A DNA stretch of 64,000 nucleotides from Diplolepis rosae (taxonomy: Eukaryota > Arthropoda > Insecta > Hymenoptera > Diplolepididae), in the NCBI GenBank assembly GCA_030998225.1, contig JAPYXD010000686.1, forward strand, positions 620,001-684,000, read 5' to 3'. The notes under the pieces are model-generated. The model worked only from the letters and a program-made list of their open reading frames with translations. It ran no database searches and was not told the DNA's origin. Below are positions 45,870-58,646 of this stretch, piece after piece. Made by a program: the position numbers and the translations under genes. How positions within the stretch are numbered: the first letter of the stretch is position 1; each line of letters begins with the position of its first letter.

Positions 45870-46225
45870 AAATCCAGAGTTGAAGGTTTTTTGCTCTTTT
45901 TGTCGAAAGGAACAATGACGTGATCGCCGACAATGCCGCACCAACGATTAACGGACCACGGATGTTGAAATGGTACAGTTCTCATCCATCAAGGATTCTC
46001 ATTTGCCCAATAATGCATATTATGCCTATTGACATTTCCGTTACTTGCAAAGTTGGCTTCATCAGAAAAAGGCACGTGACTCAAAAATAAGACATCTGTG
46101 CCCATTTTTGTACGAATCCAATTACAGAAATTGACGCGTTTTAGGAAATCATTGCCGTAAAAATCCTGATGTAATAACATACGATACGGATGGAACTTGT
46201 GTAGATGTATATCGATCGAAATCAT
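45870..46225 (-). pseudogene. DDE transposase remnant (Tc1/mariner-related)
   Basis: The minus-strand frame from 46225 reads RVNFCNWIRTKMG, then LSHVPFSDEANFASNG and NVNRHNMHYWANENP. It meets a stop at 45989 and continues in frame with HPWSVNRWCGIVGD. The SDEANF...NRHN...YW pattern is the central catalytic segment of an insect transposase family with a DDE_3-type domain. The N-terminal helix-turn-helix part and the ends are missing. Confidence 0.65.
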
Positions 46226-46229
46226 TCAG

Positions 46230-46890
46230 GCCGGGGGTCTTTCTTCACGTCAAAAATCTCTTGGTAACAATTTTGAAGGCGAAGCACCATGGGTCTCCAC
46301 CGCGCTGTAAGGCATTCCCGATGCAGGGCAGAAAACTGGTCGTTCCACCACTAGATCGAGTTCCCGGTACGCCCGTGCCCGCGGCGAAGCATTGAGTGGT
46401 CATATGCTGCGACCACTTTCCGTCTCGCCGCCTGCACAGTGTCCTACAACGACCCAGCAGACTTTGCCCAACCAAGCTCATCTATGAGCCTGGCTCCCTC
46501 AAGATGTTCCCGAAGCTTGTCTTTGCTGAGTCGCCCTGTGTTTTAGGAACGGCTCCTCCCTTTGCCACCCCTTCCCATATTCACTGAGTGACTCCGTTCC
46601 TGGATGCTAAACTCAATGCACTGGTGGTCACTCAAGGTTCCACACGGGCTTCTCCCCACTCAGGCGACTTACTATTAAAGTCGCCCGCAACAAGGGACCG
46701 CCCACTAGCCTCTCTGAAGCTTTCCTCCAGGGGGAGAATCTGGGTCATGATGATCTCGAAAGGTTCGTTGGGACTGCAGTAGCAGCTCTCCCTGTCAGTC
46801 TGCATTAGAAGGTCCGCCGCTGTCGACCTGGGATAGGCCCGTTTCTAGGGCACCCTTCACGCACTGCGAAGATGCCCGTCTATAAAGCTC
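46230..46890 (-). pseudogene. Non-LTR retrotransposon fragment (R1/I-like endonuclease region)
   Basis: The minus strand, in shifting frames, shows ILPLEESFREASGRS, then AGDFNSKSPEWGEARVEP (the GDFN...S.EWG core of an apurinic-type endonuclease). Much further down is WWNDQFSALHRECLTARW, the linker that precedes reverse transcriptase in R1-clade elements. It is GC-rich against an AT-rich background. The RT itself is not present. Confidence 0.65.
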
Positions 46891-48109
46891 CCTGCATTTG
46901 TTCACCGATTTATCGGGACACTACAAGTACTTCTTCTGAATTTGAGAAGGAAGGTTACATTGAAAGTAATATACGAAGAAAAAGGATAAGAAAAACAGAA
47001 GAGGAAACAGAAGGAGGAAAAATGGAATATATCCGTCTGCAGATATAATTGATTTTTGAAATTAGAATAATTCAACGGAATCAACAAAATTATATTATGA
47101 AATTGAATTATTTTTAAAGATAAACCTGCGTCAAGAAACTCTCCTGAGATAAAATCTAAAAATAATGTAACCAACTCGTATGCTGGGATACTATGTTGAG
47201 TCAAAGTATTGAGGTGTTATACGTGAGAGGGGTGAATAAAACGAGACGTTTGTGTACGATATAACAAACTAGATATTTATTTTCTGGCGATCTTAACTCT
47301 TGGGTGGCAAGTATTGACTGCCTGGCCCTGCAATTCGAAAACGGGTCTTCCTAACTGAAAATCACGAAAGTAGGAGAGATGGTAATTTTATATAAATGGA
47401 AATATATTATATTACTTAAGCTGTAAAAGGACAAACTAGTAGGAACTTGTCGAACATCTGCTCAGGTGCGCAATAAATACGGCGAATATTAACGAGAGTA
47501 AGAAATAATATTCTGAATTGTACATTTGTCACGTAGGCCGAATATTTATGTGAAAAGATATTTTTGTGCTTAGAAAATACATTTTGTAAGAATCGCGAAA
47601 ATGTCAAAACTTGCATGCGCCACAGTATTTTCTCTTATGGGAAACGAAAATAGTAGAACTCTAGTGGTAGAACTGACGAAGCAACGAAACAAATGAAGAA
47701 AAGTGAAGAAAAAATGGACAAAGAAACAAACCCTGTCACATGATTTTGATGTCACGTGATGAGGTATCATATACAATATTTAAATTTTGCTATTTTATAG
47801 GAAAAAATCTCAGCTTTTTAACTAGATGATTTTGAAAAAAATGGGTCCAAATTTGAGAAAAAGTCCAATTTATTTTTGATTTTCGAAAATAGAGGTCAAA
47901 TTTTGATTTTTTTAAAAAATAGTTACAATCAGTTGAAAGCTCATAAAAATCGTTTATACAAATTTTTATCGAATGCCGTTATTTCGCGTTCCTCATCATA
48001 GATCATTTTTCTTCTCTGGAAATTTATATTTTCTCATCTCAAAAATAATTTTTTTGCATAATCAATTGCCTCTTGAGCTTCTTCTGTCAGTTAGCCGATG
48101 CGATAGGGA
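46891..48109. other. Intergenic DNA, nothing firmly recognised
   Basis: There is a palindromic GTCACATGATTTTGATGTCACGTGAT near 47735-47760 and several long A/T runs. Open frames here are short and have no family motifs. Confidence 0.4.
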
Positions 48110-49015
48110 ATTCATGAAAAAGATAAGAATGCAAATATTTATCCCCTTTACAAAAGCATGGCTGAAGCAAAAAAGTGATCCCCCCGATATTCTGCATTTA
48201 AAATAACAGAAGATAGAGTCAGCATTAGCACTCAAGCATTAATGGATTTCACGCAATCTCGTTTGTTGCAAATACCTGATATTCTACCCTCGGATATGTC
48301 CGAAAAAATAAATGTTTTGATGACATTGACTTTGACGTATTGTTTTGATGGGACATCTAGTCATAATTCATATAACCGGGATAAAGGTAACTCAACAAAA
48401 TCAGATCGGAGCATTACGAAATATTCGATGGTTGCACTTGCTTTAGAGATGAAGGACAAGGAAACTAGCACTTCAACAATAGTTTTTCAAAATCAATTTT
48501 CTGGCTTAACAAGACTCTGTACAGTTATGAAATTTTGCTATGCCAAAGAGATAAAGGAAACTATCATATCTGAAGTGGCACAGATTCAGCACCAAGTCAT
48601 AAAACTGAAAGAAAAAAGTACTCAGTTGGGTGAAGGCTGCAACCGTTGCAAAGTAACACATTAAATGACAATGACGATGATAGACGAGAAAGTGTGCCAA
48701 GCGCTTTTGAACACTTTACCAGCATCAACATGTTACATATGCGGTTCAAAGCCCTCGATGATGGATAATTTAGAGAAAGTGATGGTCCTACCAGGGAAGA
48801 CTAACCACTTGTGTTTCGGTCTTGCTGCTTTACATGCAAAGATACGCTTTATGGAAACTATCCTCCAATCAGATATTGATTGGGTTTTTGCAAATAGGTA
48901 GAGAGTTGATCAGAAGATTCAATGTGATTTTTCATCCTTTAACATCTGACAAGAGAATAAATGTCCTGAAAGTTGAAAGGCTTTGCCAGGTTACTACAGA
49001 ACTTTACGTTAACCC
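48110..49015 (+). pseudogene. Transib-like (RAG1-related) transposase remnant
   Basis: The frame 48242-48664 begins MDFTQSRLLQIPDIL and contains YCFDGTSSHNSYN. The next frame (48665-48901) has MTMIDEKVCQALLN, CYICGSKPSMM and FGLAALHAKIRFMETIL. A shifted frame gives RELIRRFNVIF and KVERLCQVTTELYV. In my memory the DGTSSHSxY, MIDGKVCxAL, CxICGAxPxxMN, GLSxLHAxIRxxE and KINVexFxxxCxxTAxLYV series characterises Transib-type transposases. The catalytic C-terminal half is partly deleted. The family assignment needs a profile search. Confidence 0.5.
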
Positions 49016-49204
49016 ATTAACGCCCAAAATCACAGACTTTTTAACTCATTTTTGGCCATTGTTGCCAAAGCGAAAAAGTGAATATATCATGACCAAACCT
49101 TGTATACTTTACGTTTTTGGGTATCCTCTTCCGATTTATGAAGTCAAAATTACATTACCGTGCACTGGAAAACCAATATGGCGGATTTTGTTTTAAAAAG
49201 TACC

Positions 49205-49970
49205 GAAAATTTGAATTTTTTTTTCAAATGAATAAAGCATTTTGATCTATTTCAAACTACTGACAAAGGTGGACAGAATAGTTGTAGTTTATGCAAAAAA
49301 AAATTTTTCCAGCTTCTTATGATTTATCTTTTCCAAAATGAGGGAAAACTATAGAAATTTGGAAAAATACGCGTTTTTTCATGACATTTCTGAGATGATT
49401 GGATAAAACATGGAATTTTATTGATCAAACTGTCAAAGCTTGATTGATAAATTATGTACTGACCTCTTCTAGTATATGTAATGACCTGATTAATGGCGGA
49501 TTCAATATGGTGCTTAGAGAACTTGGGAAATACCGAGTTTTTTCAAGAATATCGTTGAGTAAAATTCCTAAACCTTTATCAAATTCAATTTTCCTATGTT
49601 TCTTGGCACATTATATAAAAATCCGGTGAAAGTGTTAAAAAATTAGAAATGGCGGATCCAATATGCCGATCCAAATATTGAATATTTAATGATATGCTAA
49701 TGAGAAAAATATTTTCATATTTTATGTGAAATTTGTGATAAAAAATGTCTCTAGCTATTTTTTGATTGAGAGTGCTGATTTAGCGGAAAAAATTCGTAAA
49801 GTTCTGAATTTATATTTATATTTATATTTTGGAAACGATAAAACATAAGGAGCTGGACCAAAATTTTTTTTTCATAAACGACAACTATTTTTTCCACCTT
49901 TGTTCATAGTTTGAAATAGATCAAAATGCTTAATCCATTTGAAAAAAAAGAATACCAGAGAAAATTTATT
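49205..49970. mobile_element. Foldback element with about 100-bp inverted ends
   Basis: The segment 49228-49320 (TCAAATGAATAAAGCATTTT and so on) returns in inverse orientation at 49850-49945 with about 90 percent identity by eye, leaving a central region of about 530 bp without coding capacity. The ends are T/A runs, so the exact boundaries and target duplication are uncertain. Confidence 0.7.
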
Positions 49971-50186
49971 CTTCGATAACAATATTAATATTGATCAACA
50001 GTAACTTTAACATCACACATCCAGTAATACTAATCTTATTACAATAATTATTATTGCTTTCATTAATATAATTATTAATATAAAATAAACCGTGTACATA
50101 AATTTTTTGTTTTTCTTTTTAAGAGTTACACTTTCGTGCAATTGCATAAAGTCACATTAAATTAAATTAAACAAACGAATTATACG

Positions 50187-50600
50187 ATGAATTTAGCGAC
50201 ACTACTGAGCCGAAAAAAAAAAACAAAAAAAGGCCACAAAAGTCGTTCTTTCTGGAGTGAAATGCGGCCGGGAGGACCGTACTTTCGGCTAGGAGATCAA
50301 GAAAAAGTTGTTTTCAAAAACACAAAATTAGTGCTTAATCCCTCAATTTTGATTGGATGTGGTTGGTTAACGAACTTGTCCTTACTTTTTCGGCTCCGAT
50401 AAAGTGTGCCAAAGCTCAATTCAATCTGATAATTCTATCGAGAGTTATGCCGCACATGACCTACAGACAGACAGACAGACACTTTCGTAAAAACCCTTTT
50501 TTCTGACTCAGGGGGTCTCAAAACGTAAAGATTTGATAAAAATTTCGAAAGTCATTTTTCACATAAAACCAATACCTTCTCATCCATGATGAGAATGTAA
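50187..50600. repeat. Interspersed repeat with (ACAG)n microsatellite
   Basis: The segment contains GAGTTATGCCGCACATGACC followed by CAGACAGACAGACAGACAC at about 50462. Its AGTGTGCCAAAGCTC-type wording is of the kind found at the 3' ends of insect non-LTR or SINE copies. A second TGTGCGGCAT-containing piece occurs near 51210. The exact class is unknown. Confidence 0.4.
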
Positions 50601-51483
50601 AAAGTTGCTTTGCAATATGCAATCGAGATGGAAAGAGAATGATGATCGCATCTGATCCATTTATTTCAAGTCTTGGAAAATGTTCGAAGGCAAAAAAAAA
50701 GCTTTCATCCAGAAGCTGTCACCGTGTTTTTATGTACTAATGATTCCGTAGTGGATGATAACGATGATGATGAAATGGATGTTGAATAAAGCTAGTTTGA
50801 GTCAAATTTTATTATACCTTACCGTTTGAAATAAAAAAATTTTTAATAAGTTTATTTTGTTGTATATTGTTGGCAATTAGTTATTAAACTTTATTGTACA
50901 AGGAGTAACTTCAAAGTAATATTTTCTGTCATGTTTTTTAAAAAAAGTGTGTATGTGTAACTGGAAAACTCCCTGACACTGACTTTTTTCAAATTTAGCA
51001 ACTTCAAAAACTCTACGATACTGATTTTATTGAAAATTGAGTAAGTTTTGGAAAAGTTGTCCGCCATTTTGAATCAAGCATTTTGTAAAATGAAATTTTA
51101 ACCTCAAATTCGTGATCAGCGACCCAAAAAACCCTTGTATGCAGAATTTCAGGTTCGTAGAAGAACAGCTTCTACTTTTGGCCAGCTTCTCGCGTTTTCC
51201 GACCACTGTGCGGCATGAAAAACAATTCAAATTTTATCAGTAAAATTAGTTTTTCGACTTTCAAATTAATTCATTTGGTTTTTTCTTGATTTTTATAGGT
51301 TTAGTGGAAACTGCATATATCGCGTAGATTCCTTCGTAGTGGAAGTCAACTACATAAATTTCAGAAATTACAAATTTAGGCTACAGAAAAGTATTTAAAT
51401 GTTAAAAAGTAAAGTGGTATTGTAAAATGAATTCAATCAATCAGTCTTTGGGAATATTTCTTGCAGGTAGAATCTTTTAATAA

Positions 51484-52899
<1,416 letters not shown>

Positions 52900-54054
52900 A
52901 ACACACCGTGAGTCTAAAGGGCTCAAAAGAAAAGAGAAAAGAGAACTTTAATAAAAACAAATTTATTTGACTTACCAGTTGTTCTTGATAAGGTGTCCTC
53001 TTGAAAGCGATAATCCTTTAAGTTCTGTTTATCCTCTGCTAATCGGGTACCTCCCCTGATTATCCTTGTTGACCAACAGTGGCAGGTCAATCCTTTGTTT
53101 AACCGGTATCCTTATTTTGATACCTCGATAACAATGACACTAAATCTAGTTTTATCGAAATTCTCTCCGTTGTTATTATATTGGTTTTCCCGAACACGTG
53201 GAAATTACGGCCACTTAGGTTTATTGCGGCACAGCGACGAAAACCGGTTCTAACGATGCTGCTCGATCGTACGCTCCCTTAGACTCCCTCAGACTAGAAT
53301 TAGACTCGCTTATACTGGTGTTTAGCCCTTGCAGCCTGGCTTATATTGTCGCCTGTCGTTTCAACTCGTAGGTAGAAAGTATGGGAATTATGATTTGTTT
53401 TAATTCTATTAATCTCTATATTTAAACATAGTTTTTGTTTATAAAATAACATTAATAATAATAATAGTGATTTGAATAGTTATTAAAAAGAACGTATTTT
53501 ATAATTAATTGCTGATTGTTGATTAACATCAAATAAGAATATTAACAATAATGATAATTATTATAAACATTATTATTATAAAATTTGAAGTAACACTATT
53601 GTTATATAATATAAGTGATTGATAATTATTGCAAATGCAAAAATTGAAGTAACATTGTTATTATTTAATGTTTGTTGCATTTTGACAATTATTTTTCATA
53701 ACAATATAAAATATTAATAATAATAGTGATTAATGATAATTTTAAATACAAAGGTTGAAGTAATATTGTTGTTATGTAACATTTGTTGCATTTCGTTAAC
53801 TATTATTATTAACAATAGTAATAATAATAGTTAATAATAATAAAAGGTAATATTTGTTGTAATTAGTATTTTATCAATAAAATAAATTGTTTATTGAAAT
53901 TTTTGTTAATAGTGATAGTGAAATTATTTATAAAAACAGTTAGATGTATCTAGCAACAGTATTTATAACAACAATAAAACGTGTTATATGATATAGTAGC
54001 ATAATAGTATTATATAATTATGATATATAATATATCTGTCATGGACACGTGACA
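52900..54054 (-). repeat. 3' LTR of element E (only the U3 end is certain)
   Basis: On the minus strand TGTCACGTGTCCATGACAG starts at 54054 directly after a purine tract, as in A. Much of the LTR is A/T-only, with three degenerate GAAGTAAYATTGTTRTTAT blocks near 53585, 53643 and 53755. A TATA-like ATATAAG on the minus strand lies near 53345, followed by a GC-richer R-like part. The downstream end was not found, so the lower coordinate is approximate. Confidence 0.45.
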
Positions 54055-54066
54055 CCTCCCCCCCTA
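54055..54066 (-). promoter_or_regulatory. Polypurine tract of element E
   Basis: On the minus strand AGGGGGGGAGG abuts TGTCACG, the same arrangement as at 11908 and 39350. Confidence 0.75.
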
Positions 54067-54508
54067 AAGTTGATCGTGGAGTTGATAGAGTAGAACTGTA
54101 ACGATCGAATTCTCGGAAGAGAGAAAAAAAGAAAAATGAGTTCAGGGCCAGAATAGACGAGGTCCAAGAAGGGACCTTAGGGGGAGCTAAAGGCGGAAGT
54201 TTGAAATCACCTGCGCTGCCAAGCGCGGATGGGGGCGAGGGACGATGGATCACGTCAGGCAGGGGTGCCTGGGCGGTAGCCTGGCACCGTTTCTTCTCCC
54301 TATGCTTCTTATTTAGGCGATTCTGGGGTTTGCCGCGGCGTTTCACCCGCTTCGGTGCCTCCGGGGTGGCAACGACGGACCGGACGGCCAAAGCTGGCGT
54401 GGAACGGTCAGCCAATTCCGCCAGGAACCTGCGTTCTTCACGCGCACGGCGTTCCGGGTTTGGTCGTTTAAAGCGGCGATCGGAGATGTTAACGAGTGGT
54501 GCGCTCAT
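54067..54508 (-). CDS. Arg/Pro-rich frame just upstream of the PPT of element E
   Basis: A minus-strand frame from ATG 54508 begins MSAPLVNISDRRFKRPNP and continues with RRAREERRFLAELADRS and KRVKRRGKPQNRLNKKHREKKR, then a Pro/Ser-rich stretch. It runs through the PPT into the LTR before stopping at 53984, so its natural end is unclear. The segment is about 60 percent GC in an AT-rich region. The high basic content would suit a nucleic-acid-binding accessory protein, but no family is recognised. The opposite strand is also open (54201-54554), so the coding claim is weak. Confidence 0.3.
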
Positions 54509-55160
54509 TGGATTATACTCACGTGAGGAAACCGGAAATCACTTTGGCGCGTAGCGCGGCATCCAAGCTCTGAATCGACGGTCGTGGCCTCGCAGAGTCC
54601 GACGCCCGTCGACTCGCCAGGAATTCGAAGCGCGTTGCGGAAAGGAGCGCGGCGAACGAGCGCTAGATCAATGGCCGTGGACCAGCAGGGCCCACGCCCA
54701 ATCGACCGTGAGGCAACGCAAATCGACGGTTATGGCCCTAAAAGTTCCGACACCCGTCGACTTACCCGCCGCCCTCTTGACACCCGCTGAACACGGATCA
54801 CAAACCCGACCGGAATTCTACGCACCACACCACGCAACGCGACACCACACACCACTAGTCGGAAGCAGCAATATCCTGGAGGCAGCAACTGGATCCGGCT
54901 CAGGAATCGGGAAGAATCCTGATGAGAAGCTGGAGGTGTCCGTGTTCCGCAGGGATACTGTCCTCGTCACTAGTGTTTGTAGGAGGAAGGGACTTGAAAG
55001 AAAAAAAACCACTGGGTTTAAGAAGAACTCAAAGTTTTAATTTTTAGCACAAGTCGCAAAATAAATTTATCTGTACAAGGTCTCGATCAAGGATGGACTA
55101 ACTCCTTCTTCGACGATTTTCATGTAGGCTCGGTTTCCACCTCCTCACGTTTCGTGCCAA
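54509..55160. other. GC-rich segment with an internal duplication
   Basis: AATCGACGGTCGTGGCC near 54564 and AATCGACGGTTATGGCC near 54721 start two degenerate copies about 157 bp apart, each followed by CCGACNCCCGTCGACT. Near 55135-55160 the minus strand reads TTTTGGCACGAAACGTGAGG, which could be a primer-binding site of another LTR element. The origin of this GC-rich block is unresolved. Confidence 0.4.
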
Positions 55161-55705
55161 AATGTTTTATATCAACATACTGTATTGAATGGTTGTATTT
55201 GTCCAATTGAGTGCCAAGCGTTTCGATGTTGATATCTTTGTTTTCCGTGATCAGATTATTTGATTAGATAACAAATTTCGCAAACACGCATCTCTGAGAG
55301 AATCTTATTGATATAAATAATTGAAATATGTGGTTCTAATCAAAAACATTTGGTGACAAATAATACGTTATATATTTCTGGGAAAATTTCTAGGCAAACA
55401 CCATCGAAAGGTTTGTCATTTTCTGCTATTTCTTGTGGTGGCTTCACGGTCCTAAAAGGTTAAAGAAAAAAGAAAATAACAAAAATAAAATAAAATTCAA
55501 TTTTGGTTTGAATTTAATCTTTACTTGATTTTCAATTGATGAAATTAAGCTTTCATTATCATGATTCAATTATGAAAACAAGAAAATCAACTGTGTAAAA
55601 GAAATGATTGGCTCAAATATGTTTGAAATTGAATTTATTCAAGTAAAGCTGGCAGGTGGTATTCGATTTTATCATTTTTATGGTTTTTTGAAAGTATTGA
55701 GTATT

Positions 55706-55903
55706 TCAGATCCGGAAATTTAAAACTTCTGATACATTAACATAAGAGAGAATATGCCATCTGCCAGTAGTAAAAGTCAAAGTCTCTAAAGGTTTGAAGT
55801 AAATGTTAGGATTTTTAGATAAAGAATTTTGAATGAATTGATTGACTTCATTAATTTGAATAAGAAATAGACCAATGGTGATGAGTAAATAAATCCTCGA
55901 CAT
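55706..55903 (-). pseudogene. env: Envelope N-terminus of element E
   Basis: A minus-strand ATG at 55903 begins a signal peptide (RIYLLITIGLFLIQI). The F-type hallmark NIYFKPLETLTF and WHILSYVNVSEVL follow, equivalent to GIYFEPISKVRL and YHFISYVDIF at 35001. Just upstream lies the acceptor ATACTTCTTTTAG followed by a CTCGAGAAGCATCATG context, which matches the CCGAGAAGCCTAATG context of the other env. The frame stops at 55706 and the rest of the protein is deleted. Confidence 0.7.
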
Positions 55904-56221
55904 GATGCTTCTCGAGTTCCTAAAAGAAGTATATTATTTGTGATCAATGACTAGTGCTTCGCTTCATGCAAAATGTTTAAGGGTTGGCTAAAACAGACAA
56001 GAGATAGATTAGTGGTTATACAGATTCAGAATATGCTAAAAGATTGTGCGTAAGAGATTTATGTCCATGATCATCTCGGGTAAAGATTTTATTTCTTATC
56101 AAAAATGGCCAAATGTCACTATATTTATGTTTTTGACAATAATATCGCAATATTTATCAATTCTTTTTCGGTGGATGGGATTCATTGAGTAACGATATCT
56201 GAAAGTAGTTTTCAATTTAGT

Positions 56222-56905
56222 CTTCTTTTATTTAATCGAGCATGTTTTAATCGATTGATATGTACTACTGTCGGTTTATTTTTAATTTGAATTTTAGCAT
56301 TGCCTTCTCCTAAAACTTCTAAAATTTTATAAGGACCAGAATATTGATTTTCGAGTTTTTTAGGTTTTGGACCACTTAGTAAAAATACTTCTTCATCAAC
56401 GTTGAAATTTTGTGGGCTTATATTTCTATCGTAGTACTTTTTTTATTTTTCTTTGGCTGCAATAAGATTATCTCTAGTAATTGCTCTTATTTCATGAAGT
56501 CGGGTTACTAATTTAATCAAGTAATCATCATATGTTTCCAGTTTTTCATGTTCTGGAAGGGGTTCGCTTGAAGGTTGTCTGGCTAATTTACCAAAAACTA
56601 ATTCGTATGGACTGCAACGAGTTCCTTCATGAATGCTTGTATTGTAAGAAAATGTAGCTAGTTCTATCCAGTCATCCCATTTAGAACTTTTACTAACAAA
56701 TTGTTTCAAATATTCAGCAAGTACATGATGAGATCTTTCCAAAGATCCATTTAATTGTGAATGAAAAGCTATTGTTTTGAATTGACGAATTCTAAATATT
56801 TTGGCTAATCTTCGGATAAGATTACTTAAGAAATTTTTCCTTGATCAGTAAGAACTGCTCTAGGTGATCCAAAAATACATATAAATTTCTTTACAAGAGC
56901 ATCTG
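56222..56905 (-). pseudogene. pol: Integrase C-terminal half of element E
   Basis: The minus-strand frames contain AVLTDQGK-like residues (about 56860), GSLERSHHVLAEYLKQF (about 56740-56690), SYNTSIHEGTRCSPYELVFG and YDDYLIKLVTRLHEI. The C-terminal part is GPYKILEVLGEGN and VVHINRLKHARL. It is related to A/B integrase but clearly diverged. It is cut at 56905 by the insertion of element F; the rest of pol would lie to the right of F, outside the window. There are stops near 56443 and 56833. Confidence 0.85.
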
Positions 56906-58621
56906 TGTTACATCCCGGTAACATTAAATTTTAAAATTTTAATTATTGCCCCTGCATATGAGCAATACGTAATACACAAGCGTAAATAAGTACTAAATAC
57001 TCTTTAAATTTAGTCTTATGATAATTACTACCTGGGCCGGGTAACTGTAACCTGACGAGGTGGTAACGGGTTACTGGCGTGGCACCATTAACATTGACTA
57101 ATTACTACTTTAAATAATAATTAATATACCATCCCTGTTAGTATTTAAGCATACAATTATTACTTATATTGATAAAAATAATTAATTAATCTTAAACCAG
57201 CCACAAATAAGAAAACATGTTATCACAAATATTGATTGATTGATTATAGAAAATCAATCAATCAATCGATTATAGGCTGTAACACATAAAACATAAGCTA
57301 CAACTAGGTAGATGCAGGTATTCTTAAACATACCTGGCTTTACTTGTTGATTAGAAATAAGAATAGGTAAGAGAGAGAATAGAAGGGATATAAAATCCAA
57401 ATTGCAGATCAACATTGACCAATAGTTATAGACCGTTGTGGGAGAAAACATAGATCCTTGATCGAACGTGACTTTATACAGAATTGCGCCAAACGTGACT
57501 TTATACAAATTTGCACGGCGCGTGACTTTATTCAATTTTGCGCAATCCACTCCCACTGCAGTCACTATTGGAAGATCCAATAATATATATACCCCAGATT
57601 CACCACTGGAGGTTTGTCATTAAGTTCCGAACAGTTGTACGGTTGTTAGGTCCGGACCGGTAATTCAACGTCGTGAGCAGACCCTTCGATAAACGTAAGT
57701 CTCATTGGATTTCTATAAGCAACTCGACATTTGGTACTTGGTAAATAAAATCCCAGGTCCCTAAATGGTGCAAGTCCGGAAACCGTAATGCTAGATAGTT
57801 CCTTTGGATTACGTGTATCGTCGTATTTAGTCGTGTCGGTTAATAGTGATTTATTTCTGAAATCGGGACGAACTAACCTATCTTGTTAACAAGTGCATGT
57901 TTGATTCATTTCTCGTGTACTCAACAAGATACGTAAGCGGATAATTGATCACATCAGTTGCTGGTGGACTTGCATCCCTTACACCATACCTCCTGCAAAA
58001 TTTATCGTTGTTTTGCTACCTCACAGAGACTCAAACGAAACTCAACTATCCTGCAAGGATTTGTGCGCGTTGACTTGCAATAACAGAAGTAATAAACGAC
58101 AATTCTCTCTTTTGCCCTCTAATTTAAGAGGTAGACAAGTAAGTTATATAAATATAAATAAGCATCTCAAAACTTATTATATTTAACTATAACGCTGACT
58201 GTGGAGCGTGAGTTGTATACCTAGGCATCTCAAAACCTAGTATATTAGCGTAAAACGTCCACAATCAACTGCGGAAGTTACATATATAGGCATCTCAAAA
58301 CCTGTATATTTGGCTCATAACCGCATAAAACTCATAACATTGCCTTCTCATCTTGAGAAGTAGTATAAGTTACCAACTAAGTATCATTTTATGAAAACTT
58401 GTGCAACAACTTATTTATTTATAATAAATTACCTTATATATTCGTAAATTCAGCGTTTTATTATCATTGTGAACAACTCAGGGCCCATAGACCTGACAAG
58501 TGACAACGTACCCACAAACAAAAATAAATTATCAGGCCTTACCAACCTGATATAATCAGCTAAACTCCTCCCTTACACCCAAAAATCCAACCTACCCTCG
58601 CCTTTTGCTCGGGATGTAACA
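56906..58621 (+). repeat. 5' LTR of element F (1716 bp)
   Basis: It begins TGTTACATCCCGGTAAC and ends CTCGGGATGTAACA, with 12-bp inverted termini. U3 contains three 27-bp repeats of CGTGACTTTATACA at 57467, 57494 and 57521, upstream of a TATA box ATATATATACCCC at about 57582. The transcribed part holds five small hairpins between 58115 and 58365. AATAAA signals occur at about 57745 and near 58430. Confidence 0.88.
57464..57545 (+). promoter_or_regulatory. Triple 27-bp repeat in U3 of element F
   Basis: Three copies of CGTGACTTTATACAAATTTGC-like sequence lie in direct order about 35-115 bp upstream of the TATA box. The position suggests an enhancer with repeated factor-binding sites. Confidence 0.6.
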
Positions 58622-58628
58622 TTTGATT

Positions 58629-58646
58629 TGGTGGCAGCGGTGGGAT
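58629..58646 (+). promoter_or_regulatory. Primer-binding site of element F, tRNA-Leu type
   Basis: TGGTGGCAGCGGTGGGAT, seven bases after the LTR, is an 18-base match to the complement of the 3' end of a leucine tRNA whose acceptor strand reads CGCTGCCACCA. Confidence 0.75.

Noticed and set aside
54201..54554. 117-codon plus-strand frame in the GC-rich block
   Set aside because: It is antisense to the basic frame, and GC-rich DNA lacks stops in several frames. Neither strand is proven; the minus strand fits the orientation of element E.
55130..55165. Possible primer-binding site and LTR edge on the minus strand
   Set aside because: No matching LTR pair could be found on either side, so a separate element is not called.
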